64,000 nt of DNA from Eledone cirrhosa (Eukaryota > Mollusca > Cephalopoda > Octopoda > Eledonidae): positions 296,720,204 through 296,784,203 of the forward strand of contig OZ024740.1 in NCBI GenBank assembly GCA_964016885.1. The letters run 5' to 3'. The stretch's first letter is position 1. Each line of letters starts with the position of its first letter. A model generated the notes under the pieces. It was given only the letters and a program-made list of their open reading frames with translations. It did no database searches and was not told where the DNA came from. Both the position numbers and the translations under genes were made by a program. This document shows, one piece after another, positions 1 to 11,713 of this stretch.

Positions 1-133
1 AGGAGATGAAAGACAAGATCTGACAAACTCATTGATATGGACCCAAAATATTTATCTAAATGTTGTAAACTAGTCAATAAGGAAGCCTATACTCAGTTGT
101 TCATCCTATAATGAATATCAGCAATATATATAT

Positions 134-169
<36 letters not shown>

Positions 170-296
170 CTAGGGATTGTAACATCCAGTTACTGTAGGT
201 TCACCAAAGTGAGCACTTGATGCGTAGTTTCCAGTAAGTATAGAGGTGTAGTACTGAACAGAGTGTAATAATAATTTTTTAAAATCGTTCTTTATA
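1..296. other. AT-rich sequence, no gene seen
   Basis: No coding potential is visible. A TA microsatellite occupies about 126-170. Bases 180-290 share the motif GAGCACTTGATG followed by CAGAGT and AATAATAAT with 4775-4835, so this is probably a scrap of a dispersed repeat. Confidence 0.5.
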
Positions 297-1165
297 TATA
301 TACTAGTAGAATGGCCCGGCGTTGCTCGGGATTTGCTATAGGGTTCTTATATATTTGATATATATTTATCCTTATCGAACCTCGTGAAATAAATACGTTT
401 GTTTATATTTTGTTATTGTGTATGCAAAAATATCTGTCCATAAATATATAATTATATATATATATATATTAAAATAACAGACTAAAGTTTAAGCAAAGAA
501 TCACTGCTTTCACCCTTAACGGGATATTCTACCTAAAAGCAGTATGCAGTACACTAAGACTAATTGATGTAATCTTTGGCCTTGTTTGTTTATATTTTGT
601 TTTTGTGTATGCAAAAATATCCGTACACGAATATCTATATTAAAATAACATATTAATCTTTAAGCAAAGAATCGCTGCTTTCAACCTTAACGGGATCTTC
701 TTAAACTAAAAAAATCAATCTGGAAAACAGGAAGACGATACTTTGGTTCGTGAAGACGTTCCCTGGCATAAGAATATATATACACACACACACTGATCGC
801 GTCATAATGACGTAATGCAGACAGTCAGGCATACAGACAGATATTATGAAAGCGCGACGTCATATCTATGTATCTATCTAAAAAGAGAAAGAGAAAGAGA
901 TCGCTAACTCATAAGGGAAGCAGACGACATATACACATGTATATAAATATATATAATAATAATTATAATATATATATATATATTTATTAAAATATTAAAG
1001 TTTAAGCAAAGAATCGGTGCTTTCACCCTTAACGGGATCTTCTGAAACTAACAAAGTCAATCTGCAAACGCAGAACTGGATATTTCAAAAAACGTTGCAA
1101 CCGGAGGAAGACAGGAAGACGATACTTTGGTTCGTGGTAACGTTCGCTGGCAAAGAACCGTGTAT
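297..1165 (+). mobile_element. Unclassified interspersed repeat (family B), several partial copies
   Basis: The left edge carries a GGCCCGGCGTTGCTCGGG module preceded by TACTAGTAG. A box beginning TTAAGCAAAGAATC and continuing CACCCTTAACGGGATCTTC occurs three times (about 481-535, 655-775 and 997-1160), each with different 3' extension. The same box occurs on the opposite strand at 22196-22385. The segment near 345-375 is also shared with 22420-22470. No reading frame of interest is present. This is a non-autonomous dispersed repeat of uncertain class. Confidence 0.6.
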
Positions 1166-1258
1166 ACAGATACAGACATATACATATGGCAAACTCACAC
1201 ACGCATATGTGCACATACACACACTCACATGTTAATAGATTTTACTCTTATTGGAACG

Positions 1259-1325
<67 letters not shown>
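1259..1325. repeat. CA dinucleotide microsatellite
   Basis: More than 25 uninterrupted CA units, followed at 1378-1460 by a CT-rich tract. The short reading frames across it encode only His-Thr or Ser-Leu runs and are not genes. Confidence 0.95.
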
Positions 1326-1328
<3 letters not shown>

Positions 1329-1740
1329 TGTTAATAGTTATACGTCATGTATCTTTGACAGTATCAAAAGACAGCGTCTTTCACTCTCTCTCTCCCTCCC
1401 GCTATCCCCCTCTTGTAGTCTGTCTCTTTCTTTCACTCTCACTCTCTCTTTCTCTTTGTAACTTACATTCTATCGAAAAACGCTGTGACGAATGGGAGAA
1501 GGAGGAAGAGGAGAAAAAAGCCACTTCGTCACTTCGCCTCACCGTTTCTTTCTCTCCCCTCTCACTCCCTCATTATATAGAGACATTGGTCACTTCACTA
1601 ATTCGATCCCTAGGACAGAATAATTTGAAATCTTTTTTGCTCAAACACTTCCGGGGTCATATTTATTACACGTGTAAAGTTTGAAAAACAACCGTTGGGT
1701 ACTTTTCGAGTTTTAGGGAAACAGACACACAGACATCCTC

Positions 1741-1742
<2 letters not shown>

Positions 1743-1796
<54 letters not shown>
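1743..1796. repeat. TA dinucleotide microsatellite
   Basis: A pure TA run. The following 1813-1890 is a minus-strand copy of a family B segment (ATCCAAAGAGGGCTCGATAA), also found at 22420-22470. Confidence 0.9.
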
Positions 1797-1799
<3 letters not shown>

Positions 1800-1877
1800 T
1801 AATAATAAAATTGAAGACTAAAATCCAAAGAGGGCTCGATAAGGAAAATATATATCAAATATATAAGAACCGTAGAG

Positions 1878-1911
<34 letters not shown>

Positions 1912-2370
1912 ATCAAAAGATGGTTAAAAGAGTTCCATGTATTTTATTATGCGCATTTCAAAAACAAATATCATCATGCAATAACATTTGTGTTTTCATC
2001 AGATAAAATAGGAAGACATGATATGAAGGTTAAAAAACACTTGTGGATAGTGCAGTTTTAAATCAACATATGAAAAGTACTTTTAGATTGATGTGTGATA
2101 TTGGGGAAAAAAAATGTTTGAGGCGGGGGTGGAAAGGATGAAAAAGAGGAGGAGATGAGAGTAAAAAGTGGAGGGGGAGGAGTATAATGAGGAAGGATGA
2201 GATAGGAGGAGAGATGGGTGATAGAGAGAGAGAGATAGCTTTTATAACTGAGAAAAATATATTGTTTTACATAGAGAGGTTGAAAAACCTTTGGAAGATA
2301 ATGTATAAATTAAAAGAATTTGAAAATTAACGAAGAGAAAAATAATGTAAAGTTAAGGTTTGTATATTGA

Positions 2371-2540
2371 AGGGTTTAATAATATGTGCGATGAAAAGAA
2401 ATTGTTAATATGTATTAAGAATAATATTTAAGGGTTTAATAATATGTGCGATGGAAAGAAAATGTTAATATGTATTAAGAATAATATTTAAGGGTTTAAT
2501 AATATGTGCGATGGAAAGAAAATGTTGATATGTATTATTA
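2371..2540. repeat. 60-bp tandem repeat, about 2.8 copies
   Basis: Successive units begin AGGGTTTAATAATATGTGCG at 2371, 2431 and 2491, with only a few substitutions between units. The array lies in the 3' region of PLE copy 1 and probably arose inside the element. Confidence 0.9.
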
Positions 2541-2929
2541 AAAATAGCAAAGGTAATGTAAGTAAGGATATATTGTGAAAAAAGTAGATAGGATGAAACA
2601 TGAAAGTGAGAAAAAATAATGAATTGAGGATGAATAATCTAACGTCAAAAAAATGTGTTTATGTTTACGAAGGATTTTTTCAAGGTGATATAAAGTAAGA
2701 ATATATTGTATTGTGTAATAATTGTTTCTATGTTAGGCACAGTGAGAAAAGGTACAGATTAGGGGTTAGAAATTAAAAGAAAAAGAAAAGAAAAGGAAAA
2801 GGAAGAAAGGGAAGTGATAAATAGGAGTGATATAGAATGAGTAACAAGTATTATATAATGTATAATAAATAACTTTGAAATGAGGTAGAAAGATGGGTAT
2901 ATTTTTAAAGAAGTATATATATATATATG

Positions 2930-4489
2930 TGCCTTTGAGAAAAGGATTCTAAATTGATAAAGTTTTGGATATTAGCTATATACTTTATGGAATGTTCTGT
3001 GGAATTTATGCAAGCAGAGAGAAAACAAGTCAGTGCGTCTATTTATTATAGAATCTAAATTAGATATAATGGTAAATTTTTCATTTAGACAGAGATTGCA
3101 AGTCTTGGATAGAGAACTGTTCAAGTAGCAGAAGAAACTTTTTTCCAAGAGATGTTATATTTAATATTTTTGTCTTTCAAGGACCATATGAGTTCTGAGA
3201 GAGCCGTGTTGGTTCTTTTAAGTTGGTATTCAAAAGACGAATGATGATTATAAAGACGAGCTTTAAAGGAGGTGGAAGTGGAGCCAAAATAGGTGAAGGA
3301 ATTGGTGTCAGTTATAACTTTACATTCGTAGATTAAGTTTTTATCAAGACAATGGTTGTTGAGAGGACATTTATTTTTAGCAGGACAATTGCAATTGCGA
3401 TTAGAGAGATTATTAACGAGTGACCTAGTTTTATATATAGAAGGAATTGGATTGGAGAAGTTATTTGCGATAGGAATAATAGTTTCTTGATTTAGAATGG
3501 GATTAAGAACATTTAGCGAAGTTGTGTTTGACGTTGTATTTGGGTTTGCAGAAATTAGCCTAGAGTTTACAATGACGTCGGGAGTACTATTACTATTATT
3601 ATGATATTCAGTGTTGGAAGGAAGAGATTTAGTATTTAGTATTTTATTGTTGTGTTTAGAGATAATGTTGGAAATGTTGGAGGATGTCGAATAGGAAAAT
3701 TTTATAGTGTGTTTGTTAAATATTTTACTATAGATATGTGAGGGAGGGAAGCATTTATTTAAGGCACTAAAGAATAATTTAGGAATATTATTATTAATAG
3801 AGATGGAGAAAGGAGCATTATACCAGATTATGTTTTTGTATCTAGGTCTTTTATTAAAGTTATTGGAATGATCATGATTAATTATTCTACTGTAAGATCT
3901 TCTAGAATTTGTTTCTTTATTATATTTGATTTTATCAGGATAGCCGGCTTTAGAAAGCGCGTTATTATAGTAATTGGCGTTAGCATCAAAGATGTTTTTA
4001 TTAGAAGATAGGTTAGATATTCTTTTTCCAATATTACTAACTATAGCATTCTTAATATTAGTAGGGTGGTTAGATTTAAAATTAACATAATTTAGGTTCT
4101 CATTGTTTTTATGGTAAGGGTAATATAGGCCAGTGTCAAGATTAAGAGATACATCCAAGAAATTAGCTAGTTTGATGCTGTTATCAAATTCAATTTTTAG
4201 GTTATGTTGGTTAAAGAGATTACGTATATTGTTCTTAATAATATTAAGGTTAACTATGTTGCAATTTAAGATAGTAAAGAGTCCATCGTCACGATAAATT
4301 CCACCGCGAAGTTGAGGAATTTTCCGACTCAAAGAGTTCAAAATAAAGATACCAATTAAATCTGTCAATTGGGATGAATCGGATGCTCCCATTGTGATGT
4401 CGAAGTTATTAGAGGTATCAGCTCTGGTCCAATATTCATTATTGAACTCTAGAATGGTTTTACGTGCGGTGAGAATGATGTGAAGTTCA

Positions 4490-4494
<5 letters not shown>
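2930..4494 (-). pseudogene. PLE reverse transcriptase / GIY-YIG protein, truncated and frameshifted
   Basis: An open frame of 457 codons (4494 to 3121) is followed by a continuation in another frame to about 2930. Visible in order: an RT palm segment containing the catalytic YRDDG at about residues 67-71, then a connection region with FLDVSLNLDTGLYYPYHK, the block NIIWYNAPFSISINNNI, a cysteine-rich finger CNCPAKNKCPLNNHC near residue 372, and a GIY-YIG-like core (YECKV, then YFGSTSTSFKARLYNH). The natural C-terminus, with CNLCLNEKFTII, is in a different frame, so the stop at 3121 results from a frameshift near 3125-3140. The N-terminal RT motifs are missing; homologous N-terminal sequence is found separately at 46265-46822. 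Family function: target-site nicking and target-primed reverse transcription. This copy should be inactive. Confidence 0.75.

Positions 4495-4495
<1 letters not shown>

Positions 4496-4540
<45 letters not shown>
4496..4540. repeat. TA dinucleotide microsatellite
   Basis: A pure TA run marking the truncation point of PLE copy 1. Confidence 0.9.
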
Positions 4541-4544
<4 letters not shown>

Positions 4545-4690
4545 AGATTCAAGACCCTGATGACTGAGCTCCAGCCATTTTGACAGCTAGTTCTGAACTA
4601 AAGCCATATTACCCACTCTACTACCCCAAGTATCAAGTACTCTGGTGGGTTATGGTCCGCCTGATTTTTTACCACACCCTATCTGATATA
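4541..4690 (-). repeat. PLE-terminal-like repeat (family E)
   Basis: The reverse complement of this segment aligns by eye with 33376-33520: both carry GGACCATAAC(C/G)CACCA, then a GGGTAGTAGAGTG block, then GAGCTCA. The position next to PLE copy 1 and next to a palindrome at 33465 suggests the long-terminal-repeat-like end (pLTR) of a Penelope-like element. That link is inference. Confidence 0.45.
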
Positions 4691-4694
4691 TATG

Positions 4695-4734
<40 letters not shown>

Positions 4735-4825
4735 TATTAAATGTGAAAATTAATTGCGTCCATAGGCAGTATGCCAATATGAGCACTTGATGCTCTTGAG
4801 GAGCAGAGTACCAATAATAATAATA

Positions 4826-5392
4826 TATAAGGAAACAAAGAATCAGTGTTGTATCATATACATATTTAATTACATATTATATATTACATATATTTCACTG
4901 TCGATAAGCTCGAGGAACGATCGATTAATGATCAAACCTGACTCTAGAATCGTAAGCTCCTCAGATATGTGTTAACATGTAGACTTATGTCTAAGAGTGG
5001 TTTACTATAGCAGTAGACTTCAGACAGATGCGCCGCAACTCAAGAATGAATATGCCGACTTGACCACAGATAGGAGTAATATCTGCTAAGTTATAGGCTG
5101 CCCCCAACTGTGATTTGACTGAATACAAATAGAACAAGTAGAATGTGGTGATGACACACTCCTTTGATAGAGTCTGTGGCAGCATAAAAGAATGAATCGG
5201 GATAATATCCAACCACTCTTAGACGCGAGTCTACATGTTAACACACATTTGAGGATCTTCCGATTCCAGAGTCAGGTTTGATCATTAATCGATCATTCCT
5301 CAAGCTGATCGACAGTGAAACATATGTAATATGTAATTAAACATATATATGATGCAACACTGATTCTTTGTTCCCTTATATATTATATATAT
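4826..5392. mobile_element. Foldback / MITE-like element with about 180-bp inverted arms
   Basis: The left arm (about 4830-5017) reappears as its reverse complement at about 5206-5388. Matching landmarks: ACAAAGAATCAGTGTTG with CAACACTGATTCTTTG, ATTAATGATCAAACCTGA with TCAGGTTTGATCATTAAT, and TAACATGTAGAC with its complement. Arms differ by scattered substitutions, so the element is not recent. The interior (5018-5205) has no convincing reading frame. A TATATAA motif lies at both outer ends. Class II non-autonomous DNA element is the simplest reading. Confidence 0.7.
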
Positions 5393-5396
5393 ATAT

Positions 5397-5452
5397 TCCA
5401 TGCTAGCGTGGAAAATGGACGTTAAACGAAGATGATGATGATGATAATTGCC
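5397..5452 (+). mobile_element. 3' tail scrap of the ATG-tailed LINE
   Basis: The sequence TTCCATGCTAGCGTGGAAAA followed by GGACGTTAAACG and then ATGATGATGATGAT matches the 3' end of the AP-endonuclease LINE seen in full at 49690-52590. Only the last 50 bases are present. Confidence 0.65.
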
Positions 5453-5788
5453 AAATATACTATACATACATTCCTGTATACATAGCTATTTCAGAGCACC
5501 AATACTAATACCTAATCTTTGCTAGACCGGCAACTGCTCTGTTTAATCAGCTCTTCAATATTACTGGAATTCTATAAAAATCCAGCTCCTATAATTCTCG
5601 GCAGAAGCGAAGGAGTGAATGGTCTTGATAAACGCTAACGAGCAAGAAACAAGACTGTCGGTCACTCTCTTTTGCTTTTGCCGAGAATAAGGAAGTAACA
5701 TAGTCACTACTTTAAAACCCATACTGAATGGTCTTCAAAATGATTTTAATTAAACATACAGTATATTGCCAAATATACTATACATATA

Positions 5789-5793
<5 letters not shown>
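5453..5793. other. Unassigned AT-rich spacer with short repeats
   Basis: The 22-bp motif beginning TTGCCAAATATACTATACAT is present at about 5449 and again at about 5765. A weak stem-loop pairs ATTCTCGGCAGAAGC (near 5596) with GCTTTTGCCGAGAAT (near 5675). No gene is recognised. Confidence 0.5.

Positions 5794-5866
<73 letters not shown>
5794..5866. repeat. TA dinucleotide microsatellite
   Basis: A TA run of over 70 bases; the Ile-Tyr reading frame across it is meaningless. Confidence 0.95.
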
Positions 5867-5871
<5 letters not shown>

Positions 5872-6264
5872 GTTAAAGTTCCAATATTCCTGTCTGGCCC
5901 TCTGGAGAATAGAGGAAATGTGTTTCCTTGAAACCTCGTATGACTCTAAAACCCGGTCCGTCTGTGTGGTTACATACAGACTAGCTGACACTCACTGTAA
6001 AGTGTCTAGTGAAAAACTGAGTACATGTACAGATGTATACATGTGTGTATTTATATGCATACTAATACTTCCGTATACATATGTAGATGTACACTTTAAC
6101 TTAATTGTTTAAGCGTCAGTCATACAAAAGTGAGTTAGAAGCGAAACGAAATTTAATTTCGTTTCGTTATTTGTTTTTATATATATATATATATTTGAAA
6201 AAAGGAAAAGAATGACTTTACTTGTAGTTGATATTCTAAACAATTTAATTTTATAATTTTGCTA

Positions 6265-6450
6265 TGTAGATCAATTCATATATATATTTTTTTAATTGAT
6301 CCCAGTGCATTACTGGTACTTTATTTTATTGACACCATAAGGATGAAAGGCAAAGCTAACTTTGGTGGGAATGTAAAGGGACATAACTCTATGCTGCAAA
6401 GCATGTTATTCGATGCTCTACTGATACTGCCAATCCACCGACCTCCTAAC
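6265..6450 (-). mobile_element. Cephalopod-type tRNA-derived SINE
   Basis: On the minus strand the body runs CTTTGCCTTTCATCCTTATG then AATAAAGTACCAGTAATGC, preceded by a decayed tRNA-like head with GTTGGATTGGCAGTATCAG-like sequence. The Pol III A-box area is recognisable; the B-box is eroded. This is an old copy. Confidence 0.75.
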
Positions 6451-6461
6451 TATAATATTGG

Positions 6462-6672
6462 TTTCTGATTTAGGCACAAGACCAACAATTCTGAGGAGAT
6501 GAAGTCGACCAAATCGACCCCAGCGCGCCACTGGTACCTCACTCCATCAACCCCGCAAGGGTAAAAGGCAAATCCAACCTCGGCGGGATTTGAACTCACA
6601 ATCTAAGGAACACAACTCCACGCTGCACATATTGTCCGACACTCTACTTATCCGACAATCCACCGCCGTAGC
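6462..6672 (-). mobile_element. Cephalopod-type tRNA-derived SINE
   Basis: Read on the minus strand: GGCGGTGGATTGTCGGATAA (head), GAGTTCAAATCCCGCCGAGG (B-box), body, then GGTCGATTTGGTCGACTTCA. It lies directly after another minus-strand SINE and before a plus-strand copy, making a three-SINE cluster. Confidence 0.85.
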
Positions 6673-6730
6673 GATAATAATAATATTTGTTTCTTTCTTT
6701 ATTTATTTATTATTATTATAACAATAACAG

Positions 6731-6958
6731 AGGGCAGTGGATTGGCAGAATCGGTAGAGAGTCGGACACCATGCCTTGCAGCACAGAGCTATGCTCCCCT
6801 GCGGTTTGAGCTCAAACCCCGCCGAGGCCAACCTTGCCCTTCATCCCCACGGGGTAGACAAAATAAAGCACCAGCAACGCACCGGGGTCGATTCAATCGA
6901 CTCTCCCCTCCCCCAAATTACTGGCCTTATACCTATACCAGAAATCACTATAATAACA
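6731..6958 (+). mobile_element. Cephalopod-type tRNA-derived SINE
   Basis: A nearly full-length copy: GGCAGTGGATTGGCAGAATC head with A-box, GAGCTCAAACCCCGCCGAGG B-box, then GGGGTCGATTCAATCGACTC and the 3' end CTGGCCTTATACC. The open frames across it are chance products. Confidence 0.85.
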
Positions 6959-7526
6959 ATAACACACACACAACTCTATGTTGTGTCGTAGCTAGAATTT
7001 GTGCCACCCCGGACGGCCCTTGAGTTTTCCACTCCTCTTCCAAATTAAATAAACACAATACACATCAAACATACTTAAACCAAAATGCACCACCCGAGTC
7101 AAACCTCCCATCCCTACACTACTGACTCTAAGCAATCACCACCCAATAAAATAACACATACTCTGACATAATCGATACCTGATACATAGCGTCTCTGTAT
7201 ATCTCACCTCAAATGTTCCTCTTCGAGGTGCAGGCCTCCTGGGCAATATTTTTGTTCTGGGAGAAAACCAGTAGTTTCCCACGCATGCATGTCCCCTATC
7301 TGTACGCCCCAATGCTGTCTAACAAAAGACCAGGGAACTGCTGCGGTTTGGCGTCAGTGTCAACGCAAACATTACCGTCAGGTAAGTAAAAAGGTCGGAA
7401 GAAATACCGCAAGGCATCACGTTCTAACAATTACACCAATACATTGCCATGATAACACCAAAAACTCCTAGAACCAGACAGGGCTGGATGTAGACGTTCT
7501 AGGGCACTTCAAGTTTGGGGGCGGGG

Positions 7527-7577
<51 letters not shown>

Positions 7578-8475
7578 AGAATAACACCAAACCCGCAATT
7601 TTACATATGAAAGTCGGCTAGCCCAAGTAAGAATTGAAAAGTTATACATACAGGTATTAAATTTAAAAAATGTTAACTATCCTCATTTTACACCCACTTT
7701 CCACAATTGAACGTGTTTGACAGGTTGTCACAGAGACCAGACATATCTGTGTGACCTCATCTTGCTCATACATTTCATATTTGGCATGGTTTCTATGCCT
7801 GGATTCTCTTCCTAACCACTGTGCACAAACAACCACTTTACACAGCGACATCAAATATATTTTATTAGAATATTGTTCTGATAATAACCTGATGTCTCGA
7901 AAGTTGATAAAATTTGATGAATTTTGTCACATTAAGGGCACTAAATACTTTTTGTTAAAAATGTACTTTTCATTGTCAAAGGGATAAAATTAAAAAGCCC
8001 AGCAGAGGACACAAATAAATTACGACCATTGCTGGTGTCCCCCGCTGCAGGGGGCTTGAGCAATTGCTCCCTTTGCTCCCAATTAAATCCGACCCAAGAA
8101 CCGGAGGTGGACTGGGTCTTAAAACCAGGTGACACCTATTAACAGACTACCAGACTACCAGACTGTTGGTCGTTGAGAGCCAAAGATATGATTTCACTTC
8201 GCATCTAAAGCATGTTCTAATTTTATTCAAGTGTTTTTTTTTACCCAGCCCACAATAGTCATTTGTGTAGAATAATATAGACATAATCCACAGATCATTT
8301 ACTCCAGACAATCTCCACCCAACAGTCAAATATGTAATACCAATTACACAGCACATAGACATATACACACTACATCACAAAACAATATGACATAACGCTA
8401 TGAAATACCACCAGAAACAACAAAACAAATCTACACAGCAAAGCTAATCTTATCTATATATCTAACTAATGTATT
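6959..8475. other. Unassigned sequence with a CA microsatellite
   Basis: A CA repeat lies at 7530-7575. Short open frames at 7289-7471, 7751-7987 and 8147-8368 show no domain, no codon bias and no homology that I recognise. No gene or known repeat is supported here. Confidence 0.4.
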
Positions 8476-9955
8476 GGTACGCGATGGGGCCCACCCACAG
8501 CCCCGGCAGACAGAATGGAGAAGGCGTTTCCTCGGAGGACGGCAAGGGAGACGCGCTGGAAAAGCCACTCCAACTAGCGGGGCTCACACCTGCGGCTGGC
8601 CAGCTCAGCGCCTAAGGTGGTGAGTAAGGAGGTAGCCCTGGGGCCGAGGAGACCAGAAGTCTCCACTGCCAGGGGAAGGACCGCAAACCTGTCGGAGAGC
8701 AACCGATATTTGAAGAGTTTGGCCCCCTCAGCCCGACGTGCAGCGGAACCTGGGTCAGTCGCAGACTTCACCAGGTTGCGGCTGCAGAAAGTGTCGGTGC
8801 AAGTGGCATCTCAAACGAGGGGTTTGCCACCGCGGAACGGGAAGATGGTCATGCCATCTGGCCTTTTGCCGTCCCCTCGATCCATCCCCACCGGCTCGAG
8901 ATGGGAAGGGAAGCCTGCAGCGTCCAAGCCATGCTTACTGACCTCGTTGAGGGCAGCATGGCGTGGAATGCGGCCGGCACTGTGGTGACAGGAAAGCGGA
9001 TGGAGGCCGAAAGAGTCCACGGTGGAACCGCAGCGACATTGATGTGGCTGGCAGATCCGGAGGCCGTGCCTCAGGGAAACGCCGATTCGCAGGCTATGGT
9101 TGTCTAGCTGCGTGCCAGTGGAGAAGGAGGGCAGGGAATGGAGCCAAGCACCACTGTGGGGTTTGGAGGCCGCACGAAAACAAGCAAGGCGGGGCTGGTC
9201 GCGCTGGAGCGTGAGCCTGTCTGAGGCCAGGCTGCACTGGATGGCATCCCAAGTGCGTTGGGGGGACTTGACGTCAACAAGGGGAGAAGGAGGAAGGACG
9301 TCTACTGGGCTAAGTCCCAGCCAGTCCCACGTCTCACAGGCGGCCTCACGTTCTCTGAACACAGAGGGTTCTGTTGTGTTTTGAAGAGGACGCGGCACGA
9401 GGTTACCGACGAAAGATACGCCGGCAAAGCTAGTGAGATCGGGGACCGGAGGCCAAGGCCGCCATACCTGACCTAAAGTGGCCTGTTGCCACCCTATGTC
9501 GTCAAACTTGACGTTGCATATCCCCTCGGCTGCTGCTCGGATACAAGTATCGAGGTCAGCGAGGAGAGATGTCTGGATGTAGCATGGTGCGCTGCGGAGT
9601 GTATAGAGGAGCTTTGGCATGGCGAAGCAGTTCCTCGGCAGAAAGAGAGCTGGGTGGCCGTCAATCAAGCCCAGTCGGTCGTGAGAGTCTGGAGCTGTTG
9701 AAACCTGGACCTGATGGCGGCGCTGATGGTCGGCGGGTGGATCGGTGACTCGAGGATGAGGATATCCTCTTTGGGGGCTCACCTGAACCTGGCGGAGAAT
9801 GGACCGCACGTCCAAGACGGAGGCTACAAAGCTCGCAGCATTGAGGCAGAGGTTCACCACCTCCGACTTGGCCGAGTTGACCTGGAGGCCGATTCCCGCC
9901 AGGGCAGGAATCACCGATTGAAGGTCTTGGAAGACCGTCCGTACGGGCCCACCCA
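8476..9955 (-). pseudogene. LINE with restriction-like endonuclease (RLE), 5'-truncated ORF
   Basis: The minus-strand frame starting near 9955 contains the end of an RT domain (GIGLQVNSAKSEVV; LPRNCFAMPKLLYTLRS), then a zinc-knuckle block CRCGSTVDSFGLHPLSCHHS, then the endonuclease motif GDGKRPDGMTIFPF. The frame is stopped at 8811-8813 by TGA where the family has tryptophan before DATCTDT, and after that stop the same frame continues to a second stop (TAG) at about 8571-8573, then FQRVSLAVLRGNAFSIL to about 8480. There is also a frameshift near 9720-9870. The PD...D pattern is the signature of the R2-type endonuclease superfamily; the precise clade is not assigned. GC content is visibly higher than the flanks. 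It is truncated at the CA repeat at 9957. Confidence 0.75.
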
Positions 9956-9975
9956 ACACACACACACACACAATA

Positions 9976-11713
9976 AACGCAACCTCACCAATGCACAATT
10001 TAACACTCTCACCAACCTAAGATCCAGGAACCTTGTTTACCTTCCCTCTGACAAGGGGAAAGAATTCTGTGTCATCTCGAGAGAGACCTACAACAACTTA
10101 GCTCTCCAACATCTTAATGACGACAGCCTCTACTCGAAAGTTACAGGGACCTCCTCGACTCTAATCGAGGAAGGCATTAACACCATATGGACTAACATCT
10201 GTGTCCAACGACAACTGCCAAAGAAGGTAAAAAATAACATAATGACTAGAAACAGCAAACTACCCACCTTCTACCACCTGGTGAAAACCCATAAACAAGG
10301 ACGCGATTTGAAAATCAGGCCCATTGTCTCTAGCGTGGAGGGCCCACTTTACAAAATATCGTGGCTGCTCTCCACACTACTGAAACCCATTCTACACACA
10401 CTACCAGCCCACGTCTGCAGCTCAAAGGAGGTCTTGGAGCGACTACACCATTTGGCGCCCAACACCAGAAAGGACAACGGATATGCCTTCAGCCTTGATG
10501 TGGTCGCCCTTTATACCTCCGTACCAGCATCCCCAGCCGTCGACCTGTTAACCGAACGAGTCCGAGCATCTAATTTACACTACTTCGGACTCACACACAC
10601 GGACATCCACCAACTCCTCTCCTTCGTTGTGGATAATGCATTCTTCAGTTTCCTCGGCCACACGTACAAACAGATCTCTGGGCTACCTATGGGCTCTAGT
10701 CTGTCCGGCATACTTGCGATCTCGTACATGGACCACCTGGAACGCAAGGCACTCAACACCTGCCAACCCAACGCCGTCGCCTTCTACTCCAGATACGTTG
10801 ATGACATACTGATACTCACTTCTTCCCGGGAGATGGCGAATGAAATTCACCAAATCTTTAACGACACCGACCATCACGTCGATTTCACCATCGAACACCC
10901 TGAAGAAGACGGGTCACTCGCCCTCCTCGACTTCCGTATCAACATCTCGGAAGAAGGAGACATAAACACCACCTTCTACCGCAAGGCAGCGTGCAAGGAC
11001 TTATTTGTGCATACAACTCAGCCCTCCCCAACAACGCTAAGAGAGGCTATGTCCTAAATGAACTTACACGGATCACTAATAGATGCAGCGACCCGATGGG
11101 TGGTCTCACCCATACCACGCAATTCCGTAATCTACTCAAGTCTAATGGATATCCCAAGCGACTGATTAACGGAATTAGAGACCCCAGACCCAATAGACAG
11201 ACACCCACTAGAAACTTAGATAAAAACAAGTGCTTCTTTAAAATCCCTCACCTGAGTGAATATACCACGAACGCCATCCGCAGGGCCATACGGAGGGAGG
11301 GACTTGACATACATTTGGCCCACACAGGACCTTCGCTCCGAAGATGCCTCTCCACCAAACCCGACGAGTCAGATGGGACGTGCTCCCTCAGCAACTGCCC
11401 GATATGGGGGGAAGATTGCCGACGCACCTATGTCGTATATAAGATTCAATGCGATAAATGTAACAAGTTTTACATAGGTAGCACCATCCGACCCCTACAT
11501 GTTCGTATCAAGGAACATGTCAACACCAACGCATCTTCCTTCCGTAAACACATCCTTAAATGCGGAAACCCACAGGGCAGACCCTTGGTCACAGTCCTAG
11601 CGACTGAACGCAGCATCGGATCCTTAAGGATAAAGGAAGCACTTGTTATTAAGAACCTCAGACCGCCACTTAACAACCGGGCTGAGAGAAATGAGCTGAC
11701 ATGGCTAATCTAA
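9976..11713 (+). pseudogene. PLE reverse transcriptase with GIY-YIG endonuclease, one frameshift
   Basis: First frame (to 11057) reads an RT: YLPSDKGKEFCVI, then KTHKQGRDLKIRPIVSS (motif 2-like), then SLDVVALYTSVP (motif A with catalytic Asp), GLPMGSSLSGILA (motif B), then SRYVDDILIL (motif C, YVDD), and LLDFRINI. Second frame (from about 11012) continues with NSALPNNAKRGYVLNE, KIPHLSEYTT, a cysteine cluster (CSLSNCPIWGEDC), then the GIY-YIG core YVVYKIQCDKCNKFYIGST followed by RIKEHVN. The join needs one missing base near 11012. The first roughly 80 codons of the nominal open frame (9714-9970) are antisense to the neighbouring LINE and do not belong. The N-terminus of the family protein is missing. 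Products of this class perform target-primed reverse transcription. Confidence 0.85.

Larger units (their letters stand above)
1914..4497 (-). mobile_element. Penelope-like element, YRDD lineage, copy 1 (5' truncated)
   Basis: This minus-strand element contains the C-terminal half of a reverse transcriptase plus a GIY-YIG endonuclease region (3121-4494, continuing in another frame to about 2930) and a long AT-rich 3' region to about 1914. It abuts a TA microsatellite at 4496-4540, where the 5' part is lost. The 3' region includes a 60-bp tandem repeat and the motif TTATCTGATGAAA near 2000 (minus strand), which recurs near 44235. Assignment to the Penelope-like class rests on the RT plus GIY-YIG architecture; the exact clade (for example Naiad- or Hydra-type) cannot be settled here. 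Confidence 0.75.

Noticed and set aside
4557..4563. CTGATGA at 4557 as a third hammerhead
   Set aside because: No GAAA element or helix II follows in the required order.
6731..6958. Functional tRNA gene at SINE heads
   Set aside because: A- and B-boxes are present, but the acceptor and anticodon stems do not form a tRNA; the sequence continues as a SINE body.
9714..9970. N-terminal extension of the PLE frame
   Set aside because: These codons are antisense to the RLE LINE and precede a CA repeat; they do not resemble PLE N-termini.
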